Assembly (NCBI GenBank): GCA_961205875.1
Contig: OY540810.1
Span: forward strand, 28,458,001-28,522,000
Origin: Sialis fuliginosa
Taxonomy: Eukaryota; Arthropoda; Insecta; Megaloptera; Sialidae
DNA length: 64,000 nucleotides
Direction of reading: 5' to 3'
Shown here: positions 1 through 11,530 of the stretch, piece by piece
Position numbering within the stretch: the first letter of the stretch is position 1
How the letters are laid out: each line of letters begins with the position of its first letter
Translations under genes and position numbers: made by a program
Notes under the pieces: generated by a model
Database searches by the model: none
The model's input: the letters and a program-made list of their open reading frames with translations, nothing else
What the model was told of the DNA's origin: nothing

Positions 1-136
1 TCGACCCCGCCGAGTTACCCAGAAATGGTACAGGAGTAATATAAGGTACACCTCTTTCCTTCCAGTATTGCGTAGGTTTCCATACATAATAGTAAATGAC
101 GAGACAAATTACCAACAATCCAATGTAGAAGAACAT
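1..136 (-). CDS. Cytochrome P450 gene A, first coding exon (partial, runs off the left edge)
   Basis: This is the 5-prime end of another CYP9-like P450; the rest lies outside the window. The ATG is at 134-136. The reading frame gives a hydrophobic N-terminal anchor ([18 protein letters not shown]), then the charged KERG stretch and the proline hinge of a microsomal P450. The sequence is closest to exon 1 of genes F and H, sharing for example the ITPVPFLG hinge. A splice acceptor (TGATAG) sits just upstream of the ATG, as in its paralogues, implying a 5-prime UTR intron. Nothing can be said about whether the full gene is intact. Confidence 0.85.
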   Translation of the reverse strand, partial: MFFYIGLLVICLVIYYYVWKPTQYWKERGVPYITPVPFLGNSAGS

Positions 137-355
137 GATATTCTATCAAAAATAAATTAAGAAAAAATAAAATCAAGTAAATTACAATAACTGATATTAA
201 ATAAAATTTACATACTACAGTATTGGTAAACCTCCAAACATTTCACAATAATTAGTCTAATTTTTTATCTTATTTTATCGGAAAGATAATAAAAGATAAT
301 AAATATATTATGTACAACAAAATACCATATGTACAACTGAATTACATATATTATT

Positions 356-375
356 TTCTTCTTCTTCTTCTTCAT
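356..375. repeat. Short (TTC)n microsatellite
   Basis: About six TTC/CTT triplets in a row upstream of gene A. It is a simple repeat with no other visible role. The surrounding 137-690 stretch holds no recognisable gene. Confidence 0.7.
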
Positions 376-689
376 CCGCTGACTTGGCCTTTTCAAACAG
401 CTCCTTCGTGATTGATTTTTGAAGTATGTGTAGTGCGTGTATTTGTGAGAGTATATGTATGTTAGGGAACACAAGGACACCAGATGGAATGAGAAGTTGC
501 TGATGGGCCAATCATCGTAAGTTTCAACGAACAGGGTGGTCTAAATTATAGGAATTATGTAAGGTGTCGCTGAGGTTATTTACATAGAACATATATAGGA
601 TTTTTATTTTTATTTTGAAATTTCGTAGAAATTTAATTATGTAAAAATAGTGAACTTTGTTTTCTAATAATTCTTTCATTGTTTGTATG

Positions 690-1560
690 GTTTTTCCTTA
701 AATATTTTCACGCAATTTTGTTCTTTCCTGGTTATATTTAGGACATTTCAATATAATGTGGTTAATGTCACATATGGTGAGGTTGTTACAGTTGCATAAA
801 GAATCATCCAATGCATTGTCTTGTAGAGATAATGTGGAGTATATGCGTAATTTAGTCGTAGACGAATTACTGGGGTTGAATGCTCTTGTAGAACTTTCCT
901 TTCCTAAATGTGTTTCTATCATATTTGGTCTGCCACTTTTCTTCGACTTGTTTAGTTATGTGTGATCATATGTCTGTATGAGGGATTAGTATCTTAGATT
1001 CGTTTTGTAGTTTAGTAGCTTCGTTAGCTAAATCATCCGTTTTCTCGTTTCCTAGCATGACTTTTACACCATACAAAAAATACCTCCTTTTGGAGTTTTT
1101 CCTAGAGGTCGACAAATTGAATGACCTCAATGATGACGTAGTTATTTTCCTTTTTTGGAGATTTTAGGCTAGACAAGACGCTCATAGAGTCACTAACGAT
1201 AACGACTTGTTTTTTTTTCGATATTAATGTAGTCTTCTAATACTTTTTTGATAGCTGATGCATCGGCTGTGTATATCGAATTATGATTATTGAGTCTTCT
1301 AATCATTGAACTTTTTGAGTGCATATCAAAGTAAGCCATTCCTACATTTCCATCTGTTGATTTGGATCCGTCGGTAAATATGAATGTTATGTTCGCATAT
1401 GATGGAATTCTCTTGGCTTGTTTTCTACATATACAATAGGGTTGATATGCATTAGTTTTGGATCATAATCGTACATCATGTCGTTATAATATTTATGGAT
1501 TTGAACATTTCATTCTGAATAGAATTCCATCCACCCTTCAACTAAACAAGGCATTGGATT
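690..1560 (-). mobile_element. Degraded non-LTR retrotransposon (LINE) relic with RNase H and C-terminal Cys motif
   Basis: On the minus strand, translated pieces read FTDGSK near 1370, then an AxAI block near 1260 and SDSMSVLSS near 1190. This is the order of conserved blocks in the RNase H domain of non-LTR elements. Further downstream (698-922) comes a block ending CNNLTICDINHIILKCPKYN, the Cys/His tail typical of I- or Jockey-type ORF2 proteins. The frame shifts between the blocks and stops interrupt it, so this is a dead, 5-prime-truncated copy. The exact clade cannot be set from this fragment. Confidence 0.7.
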
Positions 1561-1845
1561 TTTATATCATATATTTTAATAATTCATACCGCCAACTTTA
1601 AAAAAAAATGGCTAGCGAGTAATATTTTTTAACAGTTTTTCATTTTATACAGAATATTTTTAAAATATCCTAAATAGGCAGGCCTTCATAATTTGCATAG
1701 TTCTGTATAAAAAACAGCGTATTTTTTTTTTAAATCGACATTTTGAAAAACGCTATTTAGTAGCAAGGAGGCCAGTTTCTGGAAAAAACGAGAACAATCA
1801 AGGATACTCAGGTAAAAGTTCGTTGGAAGTTAGGGAATTTTTCGT

Positions 1846-2014
1846 AAATATATCACCACTGTTTTAATACCGTTGGTGTTTAATTACAACACGTGCGCGA
1901 AACTTGTCAAACACTTCCTTAAACCCCAAGAGAACTGTCGTATAAGTTTAAATATCCCATTTGAAAATGCTTGCATGCTAGAAAGTTTTGTTAGCTAGGC
2001 TGTAATATCGGACA
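1846..2014. mobile_element. Truncated copy of the 332-bp TAA-target MITE
   Basis: The stretch matches one half of the MITE seen in full at 40099-40430 and 61330-61661: the CACCACTGTTTTAATACCGT block, then the GTGCGCGAAACTTGTCAAA block, then a terminal inverted repeat ending CGGACA. The other terminus is missing. It is more diverged than the two full copies, so probably older. Confidence 0.65.
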
Positions 2015-3478
2015 TTAGAGTAATATTTATCACGCAATATAATTACACTCAAGGTTATTTATTCAATATCAAAATTGTTATAGTAGGCGTGGACGTATTC
2101 ATAGGAAGCAGGTGTATTGTTTCCTATCTCCACTGATGGTCAGTATTGGCTTACGAACAAATATTCAACCGGAAACGTATGTTCACTAATTACATTTTTT
2201 GAATTTTTCGAATTATTTTTGAAACGGTGCGCAGTAGAAAAAAATGCTTCATATTAAAGTTGTAGAAAATACTTTTATTCATTAATTCTTATTCTGTTAA
2301 TTTTTCAAATTATTTTTTAAACGGTAGGTATTATTTATAAATAAAAACTAAAATAGTAATTTTAATTTAAAAATAATTTTAGTAATAAAAATAATCTAGT
2401 TGTCTATGAAAAGAAAAGTATTTATTATTACAACTATCAATTAAATAGATGAATAGAAATAATAATATCTAAAACGTGTTGAAATATCAGATAAATAAGA
2501 AGCCTTTGAAAAAGTAACATTTTTGTAAACAAAAAAATTATTATACCGATTTATAATAAAAACAACAATTAATCTAATGTAGTTTATATTCAATTTCTTA
2601 GCAGGAAGTGTTAACTTAAGTAATTTCTTCTGTATAGTGATGTATAAAAAGTCTTATGCCGACCAGGGCAGTTTATTGTACATATACCTATATATTCAAC
2701 TTATTCAATACCAATTTTTATTGAAAAATATTAAAAATTTACAGTTATTTTTAGCCACTACGATTACGTTAGAAAAAATTTTTTATCGGTTCAATAGTCT
2801 TGGAGAAATCGCTGGAACCAAGTCGAAAAAAGTCATTTCGAGAAAAATGCGTTTCAAGTTTTCTAAGGGTCATAACCGGACACACTATCTGTTCTAACTA
2901 AAATGACTGTAAACTTAGGCAATTTTCGGAGTTTTAATTAAATTGGTTTTAAATATTTTTGAATATGTATAATGTATACTTATTTTTTTGTTAGGAGTAT
3001 GTTGAATAATAAATTAACAATATTTTCCATTGACTATTAACATAGAGGTGTGTGCTTATATTCTACAGTAAACATATGTATAATACATACATAAGATTAT
3101 AAATTGATACAGAGAAAATAAAATACATAAGTACAATTTATTTTAACATTCGTCATTTTATTAAATATATAATGGAATATTGCGAATAAAAAATATAAAA
3201 CATATTAAAAAAGTTGAGAAACGCTGACCTTAAATAAAATATATCATACAATTCTAGAAACGTCCTTACTATTATTGGAGGTACCTCAGTGCAAATAAAT
3301 GCTTTTTTAATTTTAAATAAACATTCATTCGAATATTTAACATGAATACTAATTACTAAAATAATAGTCTAATAGGTACAATAAGGTAATATGACAATGT
3401 TATTAGTAATTTCGATTAACTGTAACTTAATCAATAAAAAATATGGCATGATTTAAAAATAAACACACGTTTACATAC

Positions 3479-3740
3479 CTAAACGTTACAGTAACAAAAA
3501 TTACAAAATCCACAAAAATACAGTCAAGAAAATAAATTTTTATTTAAACAATACTAAAGACACATTTTTATAGATTAATAACGAATTTTCATACAATAAG
3601 AATATTATTTTTGTGACTACAGGCGACTAGAACGATTGAAATGTCTAAATAAATTGAAACCAATTGCCAGGCACGTTATGTTTACCATTCCATGAATACT
3701 GAAGGACATATTTCTTAATTGTGAAATGTATTATAGGCAG
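3479..3740 (-). promoter_or_regulatory. Conserved upstream module for gene A: TATA-like box, initiator and non-coding first exon
   Basis: Read on the minus strand, a TATAATA box at 3735-3729 is followed by TTCAGT (A at 3700), then about 220 nt of sequence shared with six paralogous modules, then a splice donor TTTAG|GTATGT at 3478. Exon 0 would be 3479-3700, spliced to the acceptor just before the gene A ATG across about 3.3 kb. The TATA-to-initiator distance, 35 bp, is a little longer than usual. Promoter function is inferred from conservation and signal order only. A second conserved block upstream of it in the duplicated intergenic DNA lies at 2010-2165. Confidence 0.5.
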
Positions 3741-4219
3741 CGCTGAAAGAAACAGATCGATAAAAAACGAGTAATTCTTTTTCATCTCTTTCTCGGATTG
3801 GTTATTAAGTATACACTTTTATTTTCTTGCTCTTGTCTAGGAAGGTTATGGAGTTATAATGTATTTAAAATTAAGAACGGTGCTTTTTTACGACGACTTA
3901 TGTATTTCACATTAATTACATGCATAATGATAATATGAATTTTTGTAAAATATATTAATAACATGTAGCACTTTTTTTATATAAACAAATATATATTAAA
4001 ATATTATATTAACAAAAATATTCAGCCGTTTGTAATTTACAAATACTGTGTAATTTATTAATACTAATTAGTTTAAGAATAATACAATTCATCAAAGTTC
4101 TTGTTGACATGGTGAAATTAATAAATATTTGTTACTCATATGTGACAAACTAATAACAAGCTGCAATTGTATTTTCAGATCAATAATAATAAATGTATTT
4201 GGATAATAATTAATATATA

Positions 4220-4606
4220 CAGGATGAAAAACCAAAAACTGCTTTTAAAAGAGGAATCTGCAATTTTTTCGGGCTATGATAGAAGCAAGTACGTGTGCGT
4301 CAAAATGAATAATCTGATTTTTACTCGAAAAGTGCTTCTTATCGAGAGGAAAAGTGTATGGCAGTTCTAATAGAGGGTTTCGTATTCATAAAATTCAAAG
4401 TGTTATTTTTAGCAGAATTATCGGTAATTATAGCATATTTTTCACCAATAAAATAAATGGATGCACAAACATTTAATAAAATTTTATTTATACCCATTAA
4501 AAGCTCCAGACTTTCTTCTTTTCAACCCTTTTTTTTTTTTTTAATAACAGCATCTGTTTGAAAATGACAGCTGATTAGTTTCAACAGCTTCATGTGGGAC
4601 AACCTG
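4220..4606. mobile_element. Possible MITE with CAGG...CCTG ends in a TATA site
   Basis: The segment starts TATA-CAGGATG and ends CAACCTG-TATA, so short inverted ends are flanked by TA dinucleotides. The same CAGGATG start occurs at 51820 and 63660. No transposase is visible. The small open frame at 4167-4370 overlaps it and shows no recognisable protein, so I do not call a gene. Confidence 0.35.
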
Positions 4607-4619
4607 TATAATATTATCT

Positions 4620-4915
4620 ATACACAGTATAAAACAAAGTCCCCCGCTGCATCTGTCTGTTTGTGCACGATTTTCTCATTACTGAATGGATTTTATTTCG
4701 GTTTTCACAAATAGATAAAGTGTTTTACTAGGAAAGCATAGATGCATAATTTGTGGGTATTTTGTCTAATATTCATGAAGTCGGAAAAACAATCGTCGGA
4801 ATAGAATCTTGGCGTGCGGTAAATAGTTAGCGATATGTGCAAATAATGTTTAATAGGTTTATTACATATTAAATTTATATCTCCGGGTAACACCGGGTTC
4901 AATGTGCTAGTATTA
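4620..4915. repeat. Arthropod interspersed repeat relic with CCGGGTAACACCGGGTT tail
   Basis: The stretch begins with a CTGTCTGTTTGTGCACG block and ends with an imperfect CCGGGTAACACCGGGTT hairpin. Both resemble tails of dispersed repeats common in insect genomes. It has no open frame of note. The family assignment is from memory of similar repeats, not a search. Confidence 0.4.
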
Positions 4916-5098
4916 ATACATCAAAAGGACACACACATCTTAAAGACATACTATTCATCCTTAATATTTTACAGTTCCATTCATTGTATTTAATAAAATG
5001 TCAATATAAATATCCAAAAAAATATATTATGTTATTATAAAAGTAAGTACATTTTTTACCTAAGTAAATATGATGATAATAATAATGTTATTATGACT

Positions 5099-8000
5099 TT
5101 ATGCAACCACTTTCATATTTTTCCTTGGCTGCATTCCTAAATGAAAACCTTTCTCAGCTGTTACTCTTGCAAATACTTTCATTTGTTTTAATGGGATCTG
5201 AGTTTTCTTCGTAACGACAATATTAAAGTCTTTCAATATATGAGCTATTGCTAATTTACATTCCAGTATTACAAACCTAAAAGCTGAAAATAAAAAAAAT
5301 ATAATTTATTTTTTTCGATATTTCTCGAAAACGGTTGATCTTATGACAAATAAAAGTATATTTTTGTGTATTTTGTGTCATATAATCTTCTACAAGTACT
5401 CAACTCAGGAAAAAATTAAAACCAAAAAAATACTTTATAAAAATCGACGGGCCTACTGGCCCCACACACCCCCGGTCTAAATTATGATTGTTTGATATTA
5501 GAAATCGATAACACTTGTTAATACTAGACCCTGTATCAAAGATAACTGTATCACAATGGATCTCTAGATATTAAATAAACACTAATTATGGGAAAAAATT
5601 TTGGAAGACTGTTGCTTCTTACGAAAAATTCCCGGACACATGTTAACATAAAGTTTTTTGATTAAAATTATTAATACAATTATAAATACAATAGAAATAA
5701 GTTTAAATTTCACTACACAAATATTAAAACCCGACTAACAATAAGAGTAAAGCTGGTAGTTTTGACTATTGTAAAGTATCTACTTTACCTATGCACACTC
5801 TCGGACCAATTCCAAAAGGCATGTAAGTCATTGGGTTGATATTGGGTTTATTTTCATTATTGAACCTTTCAGGATCAAACTTATAAGGATCTGGAAAATA
5901 TTTTGGATCCTTGTGCAATCCTTCAACCGGTATCAAGACAGTGGTCCCTTTTTCAATAGTCACTTCTTCACCGTCACTACATGTATAAGTGAATGTCTTT
6001 ATGCAAAGTCTATCGAGCATACTAGCTTGGGTATTTTTTCTTAACGATTCTGCAGCAAAGACATTTAAACTACATATAAAAATGAAATTATAAGATGTAA
6101 ATAATTCAAACAATTAATATTTTTTAGTTGTAGATAATAGAAACTGTACTGAAATATAATAAAATGTACACAAAATTGGTACCAGAAAAAACCATATCCA
6201 TATATTTCATTTTCTGGACGCCCTCGTACGTGAACTGTCCGTTATTTTCTTCCAACGTTACATCAACTTCATCCTGGAGTTTTTTCTGAATGTCAGGATT
6301 GGCAGCAAGTTCATGAAGGAGAAAGCACATCGCTGTAGATGTGTTTTCAAAACCAGCCACGAAAAATATCATAGCTTGTGCTATGATGTCTTCATTTGTT
6401 AATTCTAGAATATAAGGAATGTTATATAATTTACTTTATGCAATTGTTATTCTTTAGGGTGTTTCAATAAGGACTCAATTTATCTGTCAGATTTCACTAC
6501 TGTACCAAAATAGCTTACTCAATACAAAGTAATGAATGCTTATATATGTTCTATTTAATGGCTAGAGGCAATTAAACTTGGGTTCAGTGTTGCCATCTGA
6601 CTGATATTATGGTATACAATTGACCAACTCATAAGTTTTACTCTGTTATATTGAGGGTTGCGTCCATTTTGAATCATCGTTTATTAACATTAATTTATAA
6701 AAATAATACTTTCTTTCTGATCATGTATAAATCTCTAAAATATATGGATATTATAAATAAAAATTAAATAATACATATATCAGTAATTTTATAATAACCA
6801 GCTTTTTCCGTATATTTTTCTTCAGAAACACCCCCACTTGGAGCAAAATGCGATTCTTTATCTTCTTCATCGTCTTCATGTTTCAATAACCCTTTCTTGG
6901 CTTCCAGAAGTAGATGAATCATGTCAGGTCGGATAATCCCTAATGATTCTCTTTTTTGGATTGTATCCAGCACGATACCACTGAAGTAGTTTGTTAAATA
7001 TGTTGAGAACATACCTTCTCCAAGTATCTAAAGTAAAGTATTTACAATAAATATATTATTACTTCGAGTTTTTGTTGATTTTGCAATTATAATGATCAAT
7101 GAAATTTAGGATTGATTTTATGAACTTAGATTTGACAATGTTTCGAAAATTACTTGCTATTTATGTGCTAATTTATTCCAACTTTAAAAAAATTGTGCCT
7201 CACCCTTTTTTAAAATTTTTTTTTGCAAAATCTATAAGAAATGATATGAAATTTGTGTGCTCCTAGAAACTCCATACCCTAGAATCGGAGTACAACCCCT
7301 ACGATAAATGTTAACGGTACAGAATTTTTATTAGTTGGCTCATTTAAAATATACATAAAAAGTACAATATATAAACAAACAGTTTAATACTCCCAAAATA
7401 GTTATCACTGTGTATAAAAATATTAAAAATTTATCAAGGGTAGTTATCCTTATTAAGAGCTTAATGGGATTGTTAAACTGTTTGTAGTTATATAGTTTTT
7501 TTTTTTTAATATAACTATGAAAACTCTGTACTGTCGACATTTATAGTAAGGGTGGGGTAATTACCTTAAGGGATGAGATTAGAGAAACGACATTTACAGA
7601 TTTTAGCACAAAAATTGCACATCAATTCTTCACATCAATATTTATGATAATAAAAAGGGCTGTTCACTTGAGACTCTAATTCACACGTAATTATCGAAAC
7701 ATTTTTAAGTCAATGTAAATAAGTTGGACTTATTAACATAAATATAATAAAAATAACAAAACAACAATAATAATATATTACCCTCATAATAAATGGCACT
7801 ATATTAATTGCTAAAAATCGCAATACCCTCATATTGGTAATTTCAAGGCCCATCTTGTAAAAATCATTGTTTTTATCTTTCAACGAGTTGCATTTTATTC
7901 CAAAAGCACAAGTAGCAATAACATCATTGGTATAGCGTGTCAGAACATCCTTCATATCAACCTCAATTATATTGTTTGGCCAGTTTTTACTGTCCTCCAA

Positions 8001-8651
8001 GAAATAATGACACAATTCTTTGCCACATTCTGACATGAATTGGAACATTCCCCTCATTTTGCTTCCAGTAAACGCTGGACTTAATGTTGCACGCATTTTT
8101 TTCCATTTTTGACCTGAAAAATAATAAAATATTTTCTTGTAAATTTGTTTTATTTGAATTTTGTCATATATTACGAAAACATTACCTGTTAATGCAAACA
8201 CATTTTTCGATATCACAGGATCTAAATCTTCCTTAAAAAACTGACGTGAGTGATCCACAAAATAGTCGAACTCCTTTATAGTAATGGCCTTCAGTAACTC
8301 TAAATCTCTCACAAGTAAATTCGGATTGGTGAAGATAAAAATTCCATTGTACCTTAAATAAAATAGCTAATTATTTGAAATACAATAGCTTAATTAACTT
8401 CATTTTATTATTAAATTTAATTTATTAATAAGAAATATTATTTATACTTACTTTTCATTTGGGAAAGCATTGTAAAAATCTGTTATTTCATCGTTCATGC
8501 ACTTATAACGTAAAATCGACCCCGCTAAGTTACCCAGGATTGGCACAGGAGTAACGTAAGGGACTCCTCTTTCTTTCCAGTATTGCATAGGTTTCCAAAC
8601 ATAATAGTAAATGATGAGACTTGTTAGTAATAATCCAATGTAGAGAAACAT
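5099..8651 (-). CDS. Cytochrome P450 gene B, CYP9-like (complete, 531 aa)
   Basis: Microsomal heme monooxygenase of clan 3; it would oxidise lipophilic substrates with electrons from P450 reductase, substrate unknown. Coding exons: 8452-8651, 8186-8352, 7782-8113, 6799-7027, 6183-6404, 5789-6049, 5099-5283, all with GT-AG borders and summing to 532 codons with the stop. Residues 1-22 are a membrane anchor, followed by the GVPYVTPVP hinge. Helix C has WKKMR; the I helix reads AGFENTS; ExxR (ESLR) is split across the exon 5/6 junction; PERF and the heme loop FGIGPRVC follow. Oddities: the junction creates Cys-Ile-Ala instead of Cys-Ile-Gly after the heme Cys, exon 3 ends Met-Arg rather than Met-Lys, and the tail reads RKNMKVVA, five residues longer than its paralogues. 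No lesion was seen, so it is probably functional. Confidence 0.93.
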
Positions 8652-8967
8652 GATTTTCTATCATTTATTTATAATAAACAACATTAAAATCAAGAATGCA
8701 TACTCCAATAATTGATTTAAAGTATTTCTATCAAATGAATTTTACACAATTACCTACAATAATCGTAAAACTCAAAACATTTCACAATAATTAGTTAATT
8801 AAATTGATCCACATATCTAATTTTATCAGGAAAATAACAAAAGATAAACCCAATGTAATTTTTTTAGTAACTCCACTAGAAACTAACAAGCAGCTTATCT
8901 CTAATAATATAACAAAGTTAATTGAGTTTTACTATCCAATGGCAGCACTCAATCATTAATTATTTTT

Positions 8968-9425
8968 AGGGTTCCGAAGAAACCTTATTAATCACACTTT
9001 GTCGTTCGCCCTTTTCAGCCAAATCGAAATATCTCGTAAACTATATAATAAGCTAGACATTTGAAATGTTTACTGAACATGTAAAGTGATGTACCTAGTA
9101 AAAGATGTAAAAAAAAATAGAAACCATATTTTTCAGGGGGCGCGCTAAGGAGTTAAAGTTAAGCAAAAAAATATATTTTTCATACCAATGCATGAGATAC
9201 ATATTTAACCAAATCAGTGAAACTTGATCCTCATTCTTATTTTTTCTACCTCAAAAATGGCGCTTGCGGGGGACTCCAAAGCAAATCTAAAAAGAAATTA
9301 TACCAAGGCGTATGGGGTGTCAAAATATAGTTCTTAATCAGTAGAAGTTGGCCTTAGTTTTTATTTTTTTTCTAAATGGTGGCTGCAAGGGGCTTTAAGC
9401 AGTATAAAATATTAAATTTTGAAAA
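8968..9425. mobile_element. Truncated copy of the AGGGTTCCGAAG repeat
   Basis: It begins AGGGTTCCGAAGAAACC and follows the same order of blocks as the longer copy at 25958-27085: the TCGTAAACTATATAA block, a GAACATGTAAA block, then alternating AAAATGGCG and GGGGGCT segments. It ends inside the internal repeats and lacks the distal CTTCGGAACCC end. Confidence 0.65.
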
Positions 9426-9645
9426 TTGTCATTTTACTACGGCCAGTATAAATAGCTCGGAAAACAATTGCCGTCATATCAACAAAATTATAAACATTCG
9501 TTTTTTGTAATAATTAATTTTTGATAACAGAATGACAAATGATTATTAAATTAAAATCGAATAAGAGTTATAAGTTTGGCAATGTTGTATATGCATATAC
9601 AATAATGTACATACTTGTTTTAATGGAAAAATTTAGGTTGGTACC

Positions 9646-9843
9646 AAGATTAGTAAATTCACAGGTTGCCTCAGTAGTTTTTGACCAATCAGCTTGGGCA
9701 CCCACTCTCGCGCCGAATTACAAGGCTACGTTTGTTATGATTGGTCACATTATTCCCCCTCTCCACATTTGGGCACTCCAGATGACGCATTTCCCTCTCT
9801 CGTGTCAAGCTACTCAGGCTACCTTCTACTTTATTTACCTTGG
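9646..9843. mobile_element. Short MITE with 9-bp target duplication (copy 1)
   Basis: Ends are inverted: the GGTTGCCTCAGTAG side near 9660-9685 pairs with CTACTCAGGCTACC near 9810-9825. The element is flanked by the 9-bp direct repeat GTTGGTACC at 9637-9645 and 9844-9852. A second copy lies at 44180-44395 with its own 9-bp repeat. The 108-residue open frame over 9539-9865 is read through the element and is not a gene. Confidence 0.7.
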
Positions 9844-10778
9844 GTTGGTACCAATTTGGTACTAGTCAAATGAGCGATTGAGAGCATCATTTATTAACTT
9901 TTTTAAACAATCAAAAGTATTATAAGGAAAGATAAAAACCGAAAAATGTGTAAAATGCGTAAAATGTAACCCACCCGTCATTTTTCAAGATGGCGACGGT
10001 AGCAATAACTCGAAAGATAATCAGGTACATAAATATACTAAAAATCATTTGAATCCGAATTAGTTTACAGTTATAGTCTAATTTTACTGATCTAAACCTA
10101 TGTATGTACATAAATGAAAAAAAAGTTCCCGCTTTTATGTTTCTTAATATGGCCCTGGTAAATTCTAGATAATATTTGTATTATTATCTGAGACTAATAT
10201 TTATCACACATTATCATTACACTCAAGGTTATTTATTCAATGTCAAAATTATAATAGTAGGCATAAGCTTATTCAGACGAAGTAAATATGTTGTCTCCAC
10301 TCTTCTATAATAGTCGGTATTGGTGAAAAAATATTTTTTTATTATTTTTAACATACACAATGTCAATATAATTTTATATATAGAGTCATGGCCCCTGCAT
10401 CCTATCGCAGACCCCGGACCAGGATTGCGACGGGCCTTTTCCTGATAAGAAACCTAAGACATTTTATTAAAACGAACCGAGTCCGTTAATCAACAAAATT
10501 CTAAGTACCTACCTCCATGTTAATAATTTTTATTTTTTTCAAATACCTACACGTTCATTGGAGTATTTTACATGAATACTAATTAATATAATATACAAGT
10601 AGTCTACCAATCGTTTAAAATAATAAATATAAAACGTAGTAGATTTTATTGTAATCAGTACTTTCAATTATCGAAGCACTTACTTATATGTTCTTATTTA
10701 AAAATATAATTATGGCCGATTTTCTGCGTAAATTCCTGCGTGCACCACTGCCGATTAAAAAAAAACCTATTTACATAC

Positions 10779-11060
10779 CTAAATGTTTCAGTAACAAAAA
10801 TTACAAAATACACAAAATTACACTCAAAAATATAAATTTTTATCTAAACAATACTAAAGACACATTTTTATAGATTAATAGCAAATTTTCATAAAATAAC
10901 AATGTTATATAATTTATTGTAACTACAGACAACTAAAATGATTAAAATATATAAATCAGTTGTAAAGCCAACTGCCAGACGCAACATACATATGTATTTA
11001 TCATTTCATGAATACTGAAGGACAAATTTTTTAATAATGAAAAGTATCGTAGGCAATGCT
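10779..11060 (-). promoter_or_regulatory. Conserved upstream module for gene B: initiator and non-coding first exon
   Basis: This is a minus-strand copy of the module described upstream of gene A. TTCAGT has its A at 11016, the exon body is shared, and the donor TTTAG|GTATGT is at 10778. The TATA-equivalent reads TACGATA, so this promoter looks weakened. Exon 0 would be 10779-11016, with an intron of about 2.1 kb to the acceptor before the gene B ATG. The linked intergenic block lies at 10190-10330. The 61-residue open frame at 10688-10873 overlaps the module and is not supported as a gene. Confidence 0.5.
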
Positions 11061-11530
11061 AAAAAGAACAACCGAATAAAAAATGAGCAATTCTTTTTTA
11101 ATTTCATTTTTGGATTTATTTTCTTACACATAACTATAGAGGCGGGGGGAGTTATTATGTGTTGAAATTTAACTAAGAACGGTGTTGATGATGATAATAT
11201 GAGTTTTCGTAAAATATATGCATATTCAGTGACACTTTTTTATATACGCAAAATATTAGAGCAGCCTGTAACCTTAAGACTAATTCGATCGTCTGTAATT
11301 TACAAATAATGTTTAATTTATTTTTAGTTGAATAATAATACAACTTATACAAAGTTCACCGATGAAACTAAAACATAATTGTTACGTATGTAACAAAAAA
11401 ATAAAAAGTTATGTGTAAGTAATTATATTTCTAAAATTAAAATACAATTTTTTTACCAAAAAAATATAGTGATATTTTAACTTTCTGTCCATTCTGTATC
11501 TATACAAGAAATATTTTTTCGCTTGAACGT

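Noticed and set aside
9539-9865. A 108-residue plus-strand open frame
   Set aside because: It is read across a MITE with 9-bp target duplications and has no protein-like conservation.
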